Source: Rhizomys pruinosus
Taxonomy: Eukaryota; Chordata; Mammalia; Rodentia; Spalacidae
Assembly: GCA_009823505.1 (NCBI GenBank)
Contig: VZQC01007982.1
Span: 565,794-629,793 of the forward strand
Length of the DNA: 64,000 nt
Direction of reading: 5' to 3'
How positions within the stretch are numbered: the first letter of the stretch is position 1; each line of letters opens with the position of its first letter. Below, in pieces: positions 44,452-55,831 of the stretch. A model generated the notes under the pieces. The model was not told the DNA's origin, did not search any database, and saw nothing but the letters and a program-made list of their open reading frames with translations. The position numbers and the translations under genes were made by a program.

Positions 44452-44601
44452 AGCTGGGCATGGTGGCACATGTCTTTAATCCTAGCACTCAGGAGGCAGA
44501 GGCAGGCGGACCTTTGTGAGTTCAAGGCCAGGCTGGTCTACAGAGCGAGTTCAAGGCCAGCTGAGACTAAAGGGAGAACCTGTCTCAAGGAAAGAAAGAA
44601 A
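44452..44601 (+). mobile_element. B1 SINE
   Basis: GCTGGGCATGGTGGCACATG; GAAA-rich tail. Confidence 0.9.
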
Positions 44602-44711
44602 TGAAGAACTAACATATGCTATGACCTGAATGAATCTTGAAGACATTCTGTTAATAAAAGCAGCAGCACACCAAGGCCATGCATTCCATGATGAGAAACC
44701 TCTAGAACTGG

Positions 44712-44794
44712 GGGCTGGGAGATGGCTCAGCGGTTAGGAGTGTCGACTGCTCTTGCAGAGGACCCAGGTTTGATTCCCAGCACCCACATGGCGG
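44712..44794 (+). mobile_element. B2 SINE cut by the N
   Basis: Head to CACCCACATGGCGG, then the sequence breaks at the N. Confidence 0.9.
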
Positions 44795-46625
44795 NAGTAC
44801 ACCAAGGTCACCAGAAAAACCGGGAACGAGACGAATTGTATCCCAAAAAATCATCGTGGGGATGAGAGAGCGGGGTAGTGCCAGTTAGCCGAAAGAGGTC
44901 GAATATGGTACGATATTGAAAGGAATGCATTGTGTAAGAAAGAGGCCCACCTAAAGCTGTTGTCAGCAACGGCATTGGGCTATAAATGCATCTTGGATTT
45001 TTTAAAATAAAACAGCACAGTGCACCAAGCAAAAAATAGGCCTGCGAATCAAAAACCGTGACAATGAAAAGGCAAAAAAGTGAGCCTGGTCTGCATAACG
45101 GGAAGAAAATAGTCAACTCTACCACTATGGAGAATATTGAGAAAAGACGTGAGAAGAGATGAAAAAGCATGTTTGGCAGACAGCATAGCGCTCTGGTGAG
45201 GGTGGGGGATAGGTGGGGGACATGGGTCTAGTTTTATTTTTGACAAAAAAAATATATAATAAAGTTCAAGATTGGACCCTAAAAGTGCAAAAAATATGAG
45301 TGAAAAGTTCTAAAAAAAACATAGGAAATGGAGTACAGGCAGGAAATGTAGGACAACAAGTAGAGGAAGAGAAGAGGTTAATGGGCATTAGGCCATATCA
45401 TCAACCAGAATTATAGAGAGTAAATCGAGTCAATAATTTAAAAAATATTTTAATTTTGTGATAGTAAAGTTATTTATATTGAGTATAATGTATAGCATGT
45501 AGGTAGTTAGGATCATGCAATAAGCTAATGGAGGTCAGCAGACAGTGGAAATCAGAAATCCCCGGTGGACTGGACACTGGGCAGGTACAATAGAACAGTT
45601 GAATAAAATAAGATGAACATACATATCAATATGGCCAGTAGTGGTAGCTTTGATTTGTGAGTTGTTGATGTGTAGTTACTAGAAGTCAGCCAACGCTACG
45701 GCAACCTTATTTGGCAGGAATAATAGTAACGTGCTGTACGAGGGAAACCCTTGCCAACGGGCCCCTAGAGAGAGAGCCCTCCACCTACTGGTAGATAATA
45801 AGTTCAGCTGTCAGTATCATTTGAAGGGCTCGGGTATGGTTCAATTTGTCCAGCATGCACATCACCCTGGATGTGATCTGTACCCACCCCAAAATAGTTT
45901 TCAAACGATCACTTTCACAATATCACTGCCTAAGCCATCATACTTCCAAACTAAGCTAGCTGGGTAGGCGCAATCCAGAGTCTTTGGGCTGATGTAAGGG
46001 GGAGTGAACTCTAGAGTTTGAGGCCAGCCTAGATCGACATCTGAACCTTGCATTCAAACCCAAAACCAGCGCGCCAATGTTGGTGAAATACGCTTGTACT
46101 CTCGCACCATTGGGAGGCAGAGGCAGCAGGATTCTGAGTTCCAAGGCCAGCCATGGTCTACACATATGCAAGTTCCCGAGCCAGGGCTACCGGGGAACCC
46201 GTGTCTCAAAAAGACAACAAACAACAAAGTTATAAAAAGGAAGTGGGTGGGAATAGCTATATTTCAGTCCAAGCAGACTTCAAAAGAAAGTTTTCAGGGA
46301 CAAAAGATATTGTGGAGCTGGAGAGCAGGCTCCTCCTTCCCTCTGGAGGCTGAATCCGTCGTTAGCTCAGTCCACAAGCTCGGTAATGTCTCAGCAGCTC
46401 CCATCTGGCACTGAAGGTTTGGAAGGATTCTTGGAGAGATAAGAGTCTTCAGTCCATATAAAGATTGAAAAGCTTTGTCTCAGCTAGGGCATGTGGCACA
46501 TGTCTTTATCCAGCAACTCAGGAGCAGAGGCAGGCGGACCTTTGTGAGTTCAAGGCCAGCTGGTCTACAGAGCGAGTTCAAGGCCGCTGAGACTAAAGGG
46601 AGAACCGTCCAAAGGAAAGGAAAAG
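44795..46625. other. Error-rich duplicate of 43.0-44.6 kb after an N (assembly artefact)
   Basis: A single N at 44795 is followed by about 1.8 kb that aligns in order with 43010-44595: the L1 3' end, the older ORF1, B2 fragment, ID/B4 pieces, B1 copies and the L1 EN fragment. Scattered single-base indels alternate with exact stretches (46230-46320 is nearly identical to 44195-44285). The pattern is that of an uncorrected long-read gap fill, so features inside it are not annotated separately. Confidence 0.85.
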
Positions 46626-46699
46626 AAAAAAAAAAAAAAAAAAAAAAAGACCAAAAAAGAAAAGCTGTGTGTTTGAAGGATGGCACTTGCCAGTAAGAC

Positions 46700-47935
46700 A
46701 GGCAAAACAACTGTGCTCTGTTTTTTTTTGCTTTTTGTTTTTGGTCTTTTTGTCTTTTTACTAAGATCTCAAGTTTTGTACCTGAAGTACAATTTCTCGG
46801 GCCTTACTAATTATTTATTTCTGGTTATACTTTCCTTTCAGACACTTAAGGCCACACTGTTAGCCCAGATTAACCGAGGTTTTTGTTTTCTCAAGGTCAA
46901 TTGAGGATCTGGTCTTCAGGTTTTGAGGGGGAGGGCTCCTTTTGGCTTTTCATTTACCAGTTCCATCCATTCAAGGACAAAGTCAGATCCTGCTAGACCA
47001 GGCTTCCCTTTTTGAAGCATAAGCAGACTTTCCTCTTTGTAGACTGGACACTGGCTGAAGTCCCGTTAGTGGATCTCCAAGACCTCCCTGCACAGGAAGA
47101 CTGGTGACTCACAGTTGCAGGACATTTCAAGATATGCCCCCATGCATAGTCCCCTGGGACTTAGTTGACCTCTGAGGGCAAGGAACAAAGTTATCCCTTA
47201 ACTAATGGGGTTTCAGCATCTTCAGAGTATTGATTGCCATTGTTGGACTACCCAGACTGTATCACAGACACCAGTACAGGAGGATCAAGACAGGACACGG
47301 TGCTTGACCTCATTTGGTGACCATGGGAAGGGAAAACCCCAGTGTGGAGCACGAGGGCAGGACTGATGGTTGTTTGGGCTTGCCAAGGAGGAGCCTTCAA
47401 ATATGACATCTTTTACCCTAATTATAAGAAAAAAGAAATCATAAGCTGAAGATGCTAAAAGATATATGTGGCATACATATATGCATATTTTAGAGTGATG
47501 CAGATTGGAAGGAATAACAACAGCAAAAAGACTGGGTTAAAGAACTGACTGAAGCTGGGTATGGTGGCGCACACCTTTAATTCTAGCACTTGGGAGGCAG
47601 AGGCAGGTGGATCTTTGTGAGCAAGGCCAGCCTGGTCTACAGAGTGAGTTCTAGGACAGCTGGGGCTACAGGGAGACCCTGTCTCGAAAAGACAAAAAAA
47701 AAATACTGACTGAAATGGTGAACTTCTGCTCAAACCAGTAAACTTCTGCATGGAGAATTTTAAAGGAGACTGAGAAAAAGATGAACAACATGTTTGGCAG
47801 GTTGCATGAGCTCTGGTGGGGTGGGGGGAAGGAAGGGGGAATGGGTCTGGACTGGATGGAAATTTTGTATGAAACGCACAAAGCTTCAATCAAAATTGGC
47901 TTAAAAATTATTTACACACACCAAAAAAAAAAAAA
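46700..47935 (+). mobile_element. L1 3' UTR, sense, with a B1 inside
   Basis: CCCCTGGGACTTAGTTGACC, CCATTGTTGGACTACCCAGA and GAGCACGAGGGCAGGACTGA lead into the same terminal block as the young L1 (AACAACAGCAAAAAGACTGG; ATGTTTGGCAGGTTGCATGA; GGTGGGGTGGGG). It ends in an A run at 47922-47938. A B1 (47552-47703) is flanked by ACTGACTGAA repeats. Confidence 0.65.
47552..47703 (+). mobile_element. B1 SINE in an L1 3' UTR
   Basis: ACTGACTGAA flanks it. Confidence 0.94.
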
Positions 47936-47941
47936 AAAAGA

Positions 47942-48100
47942 AGAGTACTCACTGTTCTGTCAGATGACTGGAGTTTGGATGCCAGCACCCAGATGGAATG
48001 GCTCACAAACTCTTGTAACTCCAGCTCCAATGGCTCTCACACCCCTTTCTGTGGACACACACATGCAGAGACACAGACACATATACATACATAACCACAG
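47942..48100 (+). mobile_element. B2/B3-type fragment
   Basis: CCAGCACCCAGATGGAATGG and CTTGTAACTCCAGCTCCAA; ACACACATGCAGAGACAC-rich tail. Confidence 0.6.
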
Positions 48101-48192
48101 AACCCATATTCTCCTCAAGCTCAGTGGAACATTTACAGATAGACCACATTCCAGATGACAAAAACCACACACTTAAAAATATATTTATATAT

Positions 48193-48391
48193 TTTTATTT
48201 TTGTGTATGAGTGTATTACTTGCATATATGTAAAAGTGTACCCATGTCAAGTGCTGAAGAGGATGTCAGATCCCCTGGAATTAGTTACAGATGTTTGTTA
48301 GCTACCATGTGGATCCTGGGAATCAAACCTCTGCCCTCTACAAGAGCAATAAGTGCTCTTAACCACTCCACTAGCCATCACTCCAAGCCCC
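48193..48391 (-). mobile_element. B2 SINE, old
   Basis: Reversed B2 with small deletions; ends CACTCCAAGCCCC. Confidence 0.75.
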
Positions 48392-48570
48392 CAAACACAC
48401 ACTTTAACAAATTTTTGTAGGTATAAACAAATCTTACAGTACTTGGAAAGTAAGTAGTATACTTCTAAATAATACATTGGTTATGAGGGAAAAAAATCTC
48501 ACAAGAAATTTAGAACTATTTCGAAAATAATTTTTTTATTCTTTGGCAATTTCCTATATGTATATAATGT

Positions 48571-48816
48571 ATTTTTTTTAATTTTTTAATTTTTATTTAT
48601 TTCTGTATGTGTATGAATGTCTGCATGCAAGTTTGTGCACCCGTGTCGTGCAGTGCCGCAGAGGTCAGAAGAGGGTCTCGGATTCCCCTGGAACTGGAAT
48701 TCTCCTGGAATTGGAGTTTCAGACGGTTCTCGGCCGCCATGTGGGTGCTGGGGATCGAACCCAGGTCCTCTGCAAGAGCGGTTGGCGCTCTTAACCGCTA
48801 GGCCATCTCTCCAGCC
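48571..48816 (-). mobile_element. B2 SINE, long form
   Basis: GTATATAATGTATTTT flanks it; missing TGTACTG near the tail. Confidence 0.96.
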
Positions 48817-48927
48817 CGTATATAATGTATTTTAATCATATACCCTCTCCCATTCCTTTGGAACTGTTCTTCCCAGCATGCTCCCCTCCTGCTTTCATGT
48901 CTCTTAAAACAAACAACCCTGATTTTT

Positions 48928-49076
48928 AGCTGGGTGTGGTGGTGCACGCCTTTAATCCCAGCACTTGGGAGGCAGAGGCAAGTGGATCTCTATGAGCTCA
49001 AGGCCAGACTGGTCTGCATAGGGAGTTTCAGGCCAGCTTGGGGCTACAGGGAGGACCTGTCTCAAAAAGACCAAAA
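48928..49076 (+). mobile_element. B1 SINE
   Basis: GCTGGGTGTGGTGGTGCACG to CTCAAAAAGACC. Confidence 0.92.
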
Positions 49077-49089
49077 CATTTTAAGTTTT

Positions 49090-49305
49090 ATTAATTTATT
49101 TTTAGTTTATTCATGTGAGTATTTTGCCTGCATGTGTGCAGGTGTACCCTTGAGGGCAGTGCCTGTACAAGCCAGAAAAGGGTGTTGGGTCCCCTGGACC
49201 TGGAGTTAGGAAGGATTGTTAGCCACCATGTGAATGCCGGAAACTGAACTTGGGTCTTCAACAAGAGCAACCAGTACTTGTAACCACTGAGCCATCTCTC
49301 TGGCC
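49090..49305 (-). mobile_element. B2 SINE, old
   Basis: Reversed; GAGTATTTTGCCTGCATGTG tail side. Confidence 0.8.
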
Positions 49306-49306
49306 C

Positions 49307-49529
49307 CTTTATTTTTATTTTATGTGTATCAGTGTTTTTGCCTGCATGTATGTAAGTGTACCTGTGTTGTGGTGTCATGCACTGCCCACAGAGGCCAGAA
49401 GAGGGCTTTGTGTCCTTTGGAGCTGGAGTTATAGATAGTTGCTAGCTGCTATGAGGGTGCTGGGTGCAGAACCCAGGTCCTGTGCAAGGACAGCCAGTCC
49501 TCTTAATTGCTGAGCTGTCTCTCAGCCCC
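49307..49529 (-). mobile_element. B2 SINE, old, in tandem
   Basis: GTGTTTTTGCCTGCATGTAT; same old type as its left neighbour. Confidence 0.82.
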
Positions 49530-49539
49530 TCAAATAACC

Positions 49540-49998
49540 TCTGAATTTGATTATGCATGTGTATGGGATTATTTACTACATCATGGGCAATTTACCAGGG
49601 GCTACAACCCTGAAGAAAAATGACTTCTCTTCCCGACAGCCCTGAACTGCCAATAGTTAGTCCCTCAGCCTGGAGTGAAGCCTTGCATGCCCCTCTCCTG
49701 TCTACCTGGGTTTTTGATGGGCTCAGTCTCAGTGCAGGTAACCAGTTGCTGTGAGTTCAAGACTACAGTAGCCATGTCGTATCCAGAAGACAGTGTTTGA
49801 CAGCACTTTACATCCTCCAGTTCTCACATTGTTTGTGTCCTCTTGCTTGTGATGTTCCCTAAGCCTTGGGGGAAGGATCGATACAAACATGTTACGGTGA
49901 ACACTCCACCATCACTTATTCTCAGTACTCTGACCAGTTATGGGTCTCTGCTTTGATTGCAGCCCTCATAAAATAAATAAATATAAAACAAAAGCTTC
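49540..49998 (-). mobile_element. Antisense L1 3'-UTR-type tract
   Basis: CCAGAAGACAGTGTTTGACA, TTGTGATGTTCCCTAAGCC and TCTGACCAGTTATGGGTCTC resemble the reversed rodent L1 3' region, like 10440-10861. It continues after 50630 with GCTTCTCTGGCCAAAG, so three SINEs sit within it. Confidence 0.5.
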
Positions 49999-49999
49999 T

Positions 50000-50209
50000 T
50001 GGGGTTAGAAGGATGGCTCAGTGGTTAAGAGCACTGACTGCTCTTGAAGAAGACCCAGGTTTGAATCCTAACAACCATATGGCAGCTAAGAACTCCAGTT
50101 CTAGAGGATCTAATGCCCCTTTCTGTCCTCCACCAGGATAGCACAATATGGGTGCATTTACATACACACAGGTATAACATTCACATACATAAAAAGTATT
50201 TTTAAAAAG
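50000..50209 (+). mobile_element. B2 SINE at a reused site
   Basis: Preceded by AAAGCTTCTTGG; followed by AAAGTTTCTCTTGG. Confidence 0.87.
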
Positions 50210-50219
50210 TTTCTCTTGG

Positions 50220-50374
50220 GGCCGGGCGTGGTGGCGCACGCCTTTAATCCTAGCACTCGGGAGGCAGAGGCAGGCGGATCTTTGTTGAGTTCAAGGCCAG
50301 CCTGGTCTACCGAGTGAGTTCCAGGTCAGCTGGGGCTACAGGGAGACCCTGTCTCGAAAAGACCAAAAAAAAGA
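50220..50374 (+). mobile_element. B1 SINE, near consensus, at the same site
   Basis: GGCCGGGCGTGGTGGCGCAC is unspoiled; followed by AAAGCTTCTCTTGG. Confidence 0.96.
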
Positions 50375-50386
50375 AAGCTTCTCTTG

Positions 50387-50629
50387 GGCTAGAGATGCTC
50401 AGAAGTTAAGAGCACTCACTGTTCTTGCAGAGGAGCTAGGTTGTTGTTGTTGTTAATTGTTTTCCCAGCACCCATTCAGCCATACAACCATCTGTAACTC
50501 CAGTTCCAGCAGATTCCATGCCCTCTTCTGACCTCCATGGGTATTGCATGACACAGCTGCACTTACATATGTACAGGCAGTATACCAATACACATAAAAT
50601 AAGTAATAAAATATTTTAAAAAAAAAAAG
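50387..50629 (+). mobile_element. B2 SINE with a (GTT)n in the B box
   Basis: After GAGCTAGG the B box is replaced by GTTGTTGTTGTTGTT; the remainder is normal. Confidence 0.87.
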
Positions 50630-50662
50630 CTTCTCTGGCCAAAGTTTAAAATAACCATTCAT

Positions 50663-50889
50663 GAGGCTGGAGAGATGGCCTAATGGTTAAGAGCCCCGAC
50701 TGCTCTTACAGAGGCCCTGGGTTCGATCCCCAGCACCCACATAGCGGCTGACAACCGTCTTTAACTCAAGTTCCAGGGGAGTGTGACACCCTCTTCTGAC
50801 CTCTGTGGCATTGCACGACATGGGTGCACCAACCTACATGCAGACAGTACATTCATACACATACAAAATAAATAAAATAAAAAAAAGAA
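50663..50889 (+). mobile_element. B2 SINE, short form
   Basis: GGTTCGATCCCC B box; (A)AACCATTC flanks. Confidence 0.93.
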
Positions 50890-50907
50890 AACCATTCTAC
50901 TCTAATT

Positions 50908-51015
50908 GATAAAGTCCAAGCCAACCCTGTCTCAAAGGAGATGGTGTTCCTGAGGATCATACCTGAGGTTTTCCTCTGGCCTCCACATACAGGGACAGCC
51001 ACACACAAATGTATA
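50908..51015 (+). mobile_element. B4-type 3' fragment
   Basis: CCTGTCTCAAAGGAGATGG and CCTCTGGCCTCCACATACA. Confidence 0.5.
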
Positions 51016-51028
51016 TGTGGACACACAC

Positions 51029-51267
51029 TTTATTTTATTTTATTATTTTTAATTTTACTTATTTTTGTATGTGTATGAATGTACTGTCTGCATGTAGGTT
51101 TGTGCACCCATGTCGTGCAATGCCGCGGAGGTCAGAAGAGGGTCTCGGTTTCCCCTGGAATTGGAGTTACAGACGGTTCTTAGCTGCCATGTGGGTGCTG
51201 GGGATCGAACCTGGGTCCTCTGCAAGAGCAGTCGGTGCTCTTAATCACTAGGCTATCTCTCCAGCCC
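51029..51267 (-). mobile_element. B2 SINE
   Basis: Reversed; CCCCTGGAATTGGAGTTACA keeps only the second half of the duplicated segment. Confidence 0.93.
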
Positions 51268-51463
51268 AATTATTTTTTTTTTTATGTGTATGAGTGTACT
51301 GTCTCAAGTCATGCAATGCTGTGGAGGTTAGAATAGGGCGTCAGATTCCCCTGGAACTGGAGTTAAAGGTGGTTCCTAGCTGCCATGTGGGTGCTGGGAA
51401 TTGAACCAGGGTCCTCTGCAAGAGCAGTTGGTGCTCTTAACCACTGAGCCATCTCTCCGGCCT
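51268..51463 (-). mobile_element. B2 SINE, short form
   Basis: A deletion in the tail part (CTGTCTCAAGTCATGC). Confidence 0.9.
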
Positions 51464-51612
51464 TTATTTTTATTCATTTATATATTTTTATTTTTAAGTA
51501 TGGATCCTTACATATGGTATACAATATTACTAATTTATTACTGTCACTGATCTTTTTTTGTCATTTCCCTGTGTTAATTTTTTTATTCAGTGATGTAGAA
51601 ATCACAGGCTCT

Positions 51613-51739
51613 CACTGTTTGGTCCTGGGTAGCCTGGAGCTTACTATGTAAACCAGGCTGGCCTTGAACTCACAGAGATCTGCCTGCCTCTGCTTTCTGA
51701 GTCCTGGAACTAAAGGCATGTACTACTACACCCAGCTTA
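51613..51739 (-). mobile_element. B1 SINE
   Basis: TAGAAATCAC flanks it. Confidence 0.85.
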
Positions 51740-51789
51740 GAAATCACTCTTGATAACTTGTTGAAGCCTATTAAGATGTGAATGTTTAG

Positions 51790-51918
51790 AGGCTGGCATG
51801 GTGGTGCATGCCTTGAATCCCAGCCCTGGGGAGGCAGAGACAAGTGTATTTCTATGAGTTCAAGGCCAGCCTGGTCTACAGAGTGAGTTCTAGGACAGCT
51901 GGAGCTCAAAAAGACAAA

Positions 51919-51961
<43 letters not shown>

Positions 51962-51962
51962 G
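51790..51962 (+). mobile_element. B1 SINE with an (AAAT)n tail
   Basis: GTGAATGTTTAG flanks it; 12 AAAT units. Confidence 0.9.
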
Positions 51963-52039
51963 TGAATGTTTAGTAGTGTATTTGCTTTCAGGAATGCACT
52001 TTCTGTAGTCACAGATTACTTCATTGAAAAACCAAGTTC

Positions 52040-52196
52040 TAGCCGAGTGTGGTGGCGCACGCCTTTAATCCTAGCACTCGGGAGGCAGAGGCAGGCGGAT
52101 CTTTGTGAGTTCAAGGCCAGCCTGTTCTACAGAGTGAGTTCCAGGACAGCTGGGGCTACAGGGAGACCCTGTCTCGAAAAGACCAAAAAAAAAAAA
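52040..52196 (+). mobile_element. B1 SINE, near consensus
   Basis: ACCAAGTTC flanks it. It ends 250 bp before an SFMBT1 exon. Confidence 0.95.
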
Positions 52197-52445
52197 GAAA
52201 ATACCAAGTTCCATCATTGTTGCGTGGATGGAATAGAGTATAGTGACTACTTCTGTTTGGTTTAGATCATTAACTATGAGCTAGAGTTAGAATTTCTCAG
52301 GTTTTCCTTAAGATTAAAATTTTTTTTTCCCTCTTTTTTAACCTTGAGAAAATTTTATTTCATTTAGTGCTTCAGAAATGTTAGGGCTTTAAAAAGAAAA
52401 GCACTCACATATTTATCTAATGTCTTATAATATCTCCTTCTTCAG

Positions 52446-52686
52446 GTGGACACACGTTTGCAAAATGGATTTGCTCCTGGGATGAAACTGGAGCTAGCTG
52501 TGAGAGCAGACCCTGAAACCTACTGGGTTGCCACTGTCATTACCGCCTGTGAGCAGTTGCTCCTGCTCCGCTATGAGGGCTATGGGGAGGACCGCAGAGC
52601 AGACTTCTGGTGTGACATCAGGAAGGCTGGCTTCTACCCCATTGGGTGGTGTGAGCAGAACAAGAAGACTCTCGAAGCTCCAGAAG
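52446..52686 (+). CDS. SFMBT1: SFMBT1 third coding exon, core of MBT repeat 1
   Basis: This 241-nt exon encodes residues 42-121 plus one base. It follows a pyrimidine-rich acceptor (CCTTCTTCAG) and is followed by a GTAGTG donor. It carries the hallmark MBT core: [12 protein letters not shown], then YWVATV, then [19 protein letters not shown] and [16 protein letters not shown]. The W-C pattern and the LRYEGYG block are typical of the SFMBT1 first repeat. It has no stop and no frameshift, and its codon use is that of an ordinary conserved exon, in contrast to the surrounding repeats. Reading on past the donor adds a spurious short tail before a stop. Confidence 0.97.
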
Positions 52687-52867
52687 GTAGTGAGACACTC
52701 CCTGTCAAGGCGTGATTCGATATTGCTGCAAGAACAATACATAGATTTGCTCAACATTCTAGGAGGACATTTTGAATGAAAAGTTTTGTAAGGAATAATG
52801 CATATTTGTGCATTTTAAAAAATGAAGTCACATTGTTTATAATTCACCCAGTTATTTTATCATTTAT

Positions 52868-53160
52868 TTTTGAAGAGGGTCTCACATAGTTCAGGTTGGC
52901 CTTGAATGTGCTTTCTGATTGTATATTTATGTATATCTAGTGTGTATGTGTGTACTAGAGAATGAATCGAGGGTTGAACATGCTATGTAAGTGATCTATC
53001 ACATAGATACATCCGCTGCTGATGTTTTGAAACAGGGTCTCACAATGTAGTTCAGGCTGGCCTCAAACTCACAATCTTCCAATTGAGAGCTAAGATCCTA
53101 GGGATAGGCACCATTTTTGGCCTCTGTAGGCCAGTGTTCTCCCACATACACCCCATGCAC

Positions 53161-53196
<36 letters not shown>

Positions 53197-53453
53197 GACG
53201 GGGTGTCACTCTTTGGCCCAGGTTGACTTTAAACATGAAAATTTACCAGCTCAGCCTCCCCAAATGCTGAGATTACAGCCTTGCCAGCTTCTGTGTCTAT
53301 TGTTCTCTCTCCTGTTACTTATAAGAAAACATGTAACTATACTGAAAACTATTTTAAGTCAGATACAGCTCAAGCTGACTTTAGACTTGTGGCAAGCTCC
53401 CTGCCTCAGCCTCCCAAATGCTGGGATTATAGGTGCAAGCTACTAGGCCTGGT
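52868..53453 (-). mobile_element. Series of old B1-like fragments and a (GT)n
   Basis: Degenerate B1 parts near 52868-52915, 53023-53115, 53195-53290 and 53355-53453. GT repeat at 53167-53192. Confidence 0.55.
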
Positions 53454-53465
53454 AGTATGCATTTT

Positions 53466-53708
53466 TTAATTTTAATTTTATTTTATTTATTTATGTGTAT
53501 GAATATATTGTCTGCATGTAGGTCTGTGCACCCATGTTGTGCAATGCCGTGGAGGTTAGAAGAGGGCGTCGGATTCCCCTGGAACTGGAGTTCTCCTGGA
53601 ATTGGAGTTACAGACGGTTCTCAGCCACCATGTGGGTGCTGGGGATCAAACCCGGGTCCTCTGCAAGAGCAGTCGGTGCTCTGAACCGCTAGGCCATCTC
53701 TCCAGCCC
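53466..53708 (-). mobile_element. B2 SINE, long form
   Basis: AGTATGCATTTTTAA flanks it. Confidence 0.96.
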
Positions 53709-53842
53709 AGTATGCATTTTTAAATGAACTCACTGAAGCCCCATTCCAGGAAAGCCCCTACTTAGAGTATCGTGGAATCTAACTAGGTAGGAGAAAGATA
53801 TGAAAAGGCAGGAAGAAAGTACAGATCAAGAAAACAATTTTA

Positions 53843-54111
53843 GGGGCTGGAGAGATGGCCTAGCGGTTAGGAGTGCCGACGCTCTCGCAGAGGACCTGGG
53901 TTCGATCCCTAGCACCCACATGGCAGCTGAGAGCCGTCTGAAACTCCAATTCCAGGAGAACTCCAGTTCCAGAGGAATCCGACACCCTCTTCTGACCTCT
54001 GCGGCACTGCACGACACAGGTGCACAAACTTGCATGCAGACAGTACATTCATACACATACAGAAATAACTAAAATTAATAAAAAAAATTTTTTTAATAAA
54101 AAAAATTTAAA
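53843..54111 (+). mobile_element. B2 SINE, long form
   Basis: AAGAAAACA flanks it; AATAAAAAAAATT-type tail. Confidence 0.95.
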
Positions 54112-54437
54112 AGAAAACATTTTTAACTTTTTTTTTTTTAATTTAGTTTCAAACTTACAGAAAGTTGTAATAATTCTTGGTGACTTTTTGCTGAATTTTC
54201 TCAAATGTTGACATTTTACCACATGTGCTTTATCCTTTCTCCCCTTCTAACAGTGTTTGAAAGTCAATTTTAGACACAGCGCCATTTTACTTTAAATAAT
54301 GTATTTCTAAGAACAAGTCATTTTTTAATTTTTTTAATATATATATTGTACAAGATTATCAAATCTAGACCCATGAAGAACAAGTCATTTATAAGCACAA
54401 TAAAATACCAAAATCAGGAAAATAAATCTGGTAAATT

Positions 54438-54599
54438 ATTATTATTATTATTTTGGGTCTTTTTGAGACAGGGTCTCCCTGTTGCCCCAGCTGGCCTGGA
54501 ACTTACCTTGTAGACCAGGCTGACCTTGAATTCACAGAGATCAGCATGCCTCTGCCTCCTAAGTGCTGGGATTAAAGGTGTGCACCACCATGCCTGGCT
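54438..54599 (-). mobile_element. B1 SINE with an (ATT)n tail
   Basis: Reversed B1 in an old L1 3' UTR. Confidence 0.92.
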
Positions 54600-54910
54600 C
54601 AAAATACTATTATTTAATATGCAGAACTTTTTTCCTAACTGTCCTAACAGCATTTTTATAATAAAGGAAAGTCATGAAATCATAAGTTGCAGTGTTGTTG
54701 TGTCTCTCAGATAAGTTCCCTTCAATATGGAGCAACTCCTCAGATTCCCTTTGTCGTTCACGACATGGACATTTTGAAGCGCACGGGCTGGTTTTTTCAG
54801 TGGGCTCACTGTGTCCTGGTCTCAGGAGTATTCTCAACACCCTGGTCCAGCTCCAGGCCAAGACCGAACAGCTTTTACTTGTTGTGTCTTTTTAGCTTTC
54901 TTGGTCTTGA

Positions 54911-55161
54911 CTTTTTTTTTTTTTTTAATTTTATTTATTTATTTATGTGTATGAATGTACTGTCTGCATGCAGGTCTGTGCACCCGTGTCGTGCAATGCC
55001 GCGGAGGTCAGAAGAGGGCGTCGGATTCCCCTGGAAATGGAGTTCTCCTGGAATTGGAATTACAGATGGTTCTCAGCCGCCATGTGGGTGCTGGGGATCG
55101 AACCCGGGTCCTCTGTAAGAGCAGTCGGCGCTCTTAACCGCTAGGCCATCTCTCCAGCCCC
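54911..55161 (-). mobile_element. B2 SINE, long form
   Basis: GGTCTTGAC(a)TTTTT flanks it. Confidence 0.96.
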
Positions 55162-55485
55162 GGTCTTGACATTTTTGAAAAATGCTGTGTAGTATCTCCC
55201 CCCGCAGTTTAGGTTTGGCTTATGCTGCCCTTAACATAGATTGTCTTTTTTTGTGGGACAAATGAAGAAATTATGTCTTTTCCGTGTACACTGCCAGGCA
55301 GTGCATGCTTTGATATGTCCTATGCTGACAACAAACACTAACTTTTATCACTTGACTAAGCTGGTTCAAGTTTTCTTCTGCAAAGTTAGTTTCTTACCCT
55401 TTTTAATTAATTATATCTTATGGATTCCAAGTGATATTTTTCTAATTTCTTTTACATTTCTTTTTATTATTAATTTTTTGTTACA

Positions 55486-55487
<2 letters not shown>

Positions 55488-55528
<41 letters not shown>

Positions 55529-55687
55529 GCATAAGGTGGGTACATGTGGATGGCAAAGCTTTGGATGCCCCATGGAAGTGGAATCATAGACAGTTGTGAG
55601 CTGCCCAGGGTGGGTGCTGGGAATTGAACTCAGCTCCACTGCAAGAGTGCCAAGTGCTCTTAACTGCTGAGTCATCTCTCCAGCCCC
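55488..55687 (-). mobile_element. (GT)n and a B2-type SINE, old
   Basis: GT repeats (55488-55526) stand at the tail side of a diverged reversed B2. Confidence 0.75.
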
Positions 55688-55831
55688 CTTTTCTACATTT
55701 CTTTATTACAACGACATTTCTCCTGTATCCCATTTATGTATATATGTGAATATGTAAGTACACAAACCAGGGTGGACTTCTGATTTGAGTTTTTTTCGAT
55801 GGTTTATAATCTTTTTAAAATTTTTCTTTAT

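Noticed and set aside
44808..46414. Open frames in the duplicated block
   Set aside because: They are produced by indels in an error-rich copy of L1 and SINE sequence.
44795..46625. Real segmental duplication
   Set aside because: The start at an N and the indel-dominated, patchy differences fit an assembly artefact better.
54610..54861. Non-SINE stretch that looked like a possible exon or pseudogene
   Set aside because: Its order of motifs fits an ancient L1 3' UTR running from about 54125 onward.
54947..55144. Recurring 60-70 aa open frames (MYECTVCMQVCAPVSCN-type and related frames) at many loci
   Set aside because: They are translations of B2 SINE copies in several frames and both strands, so they are not a small-protein family.
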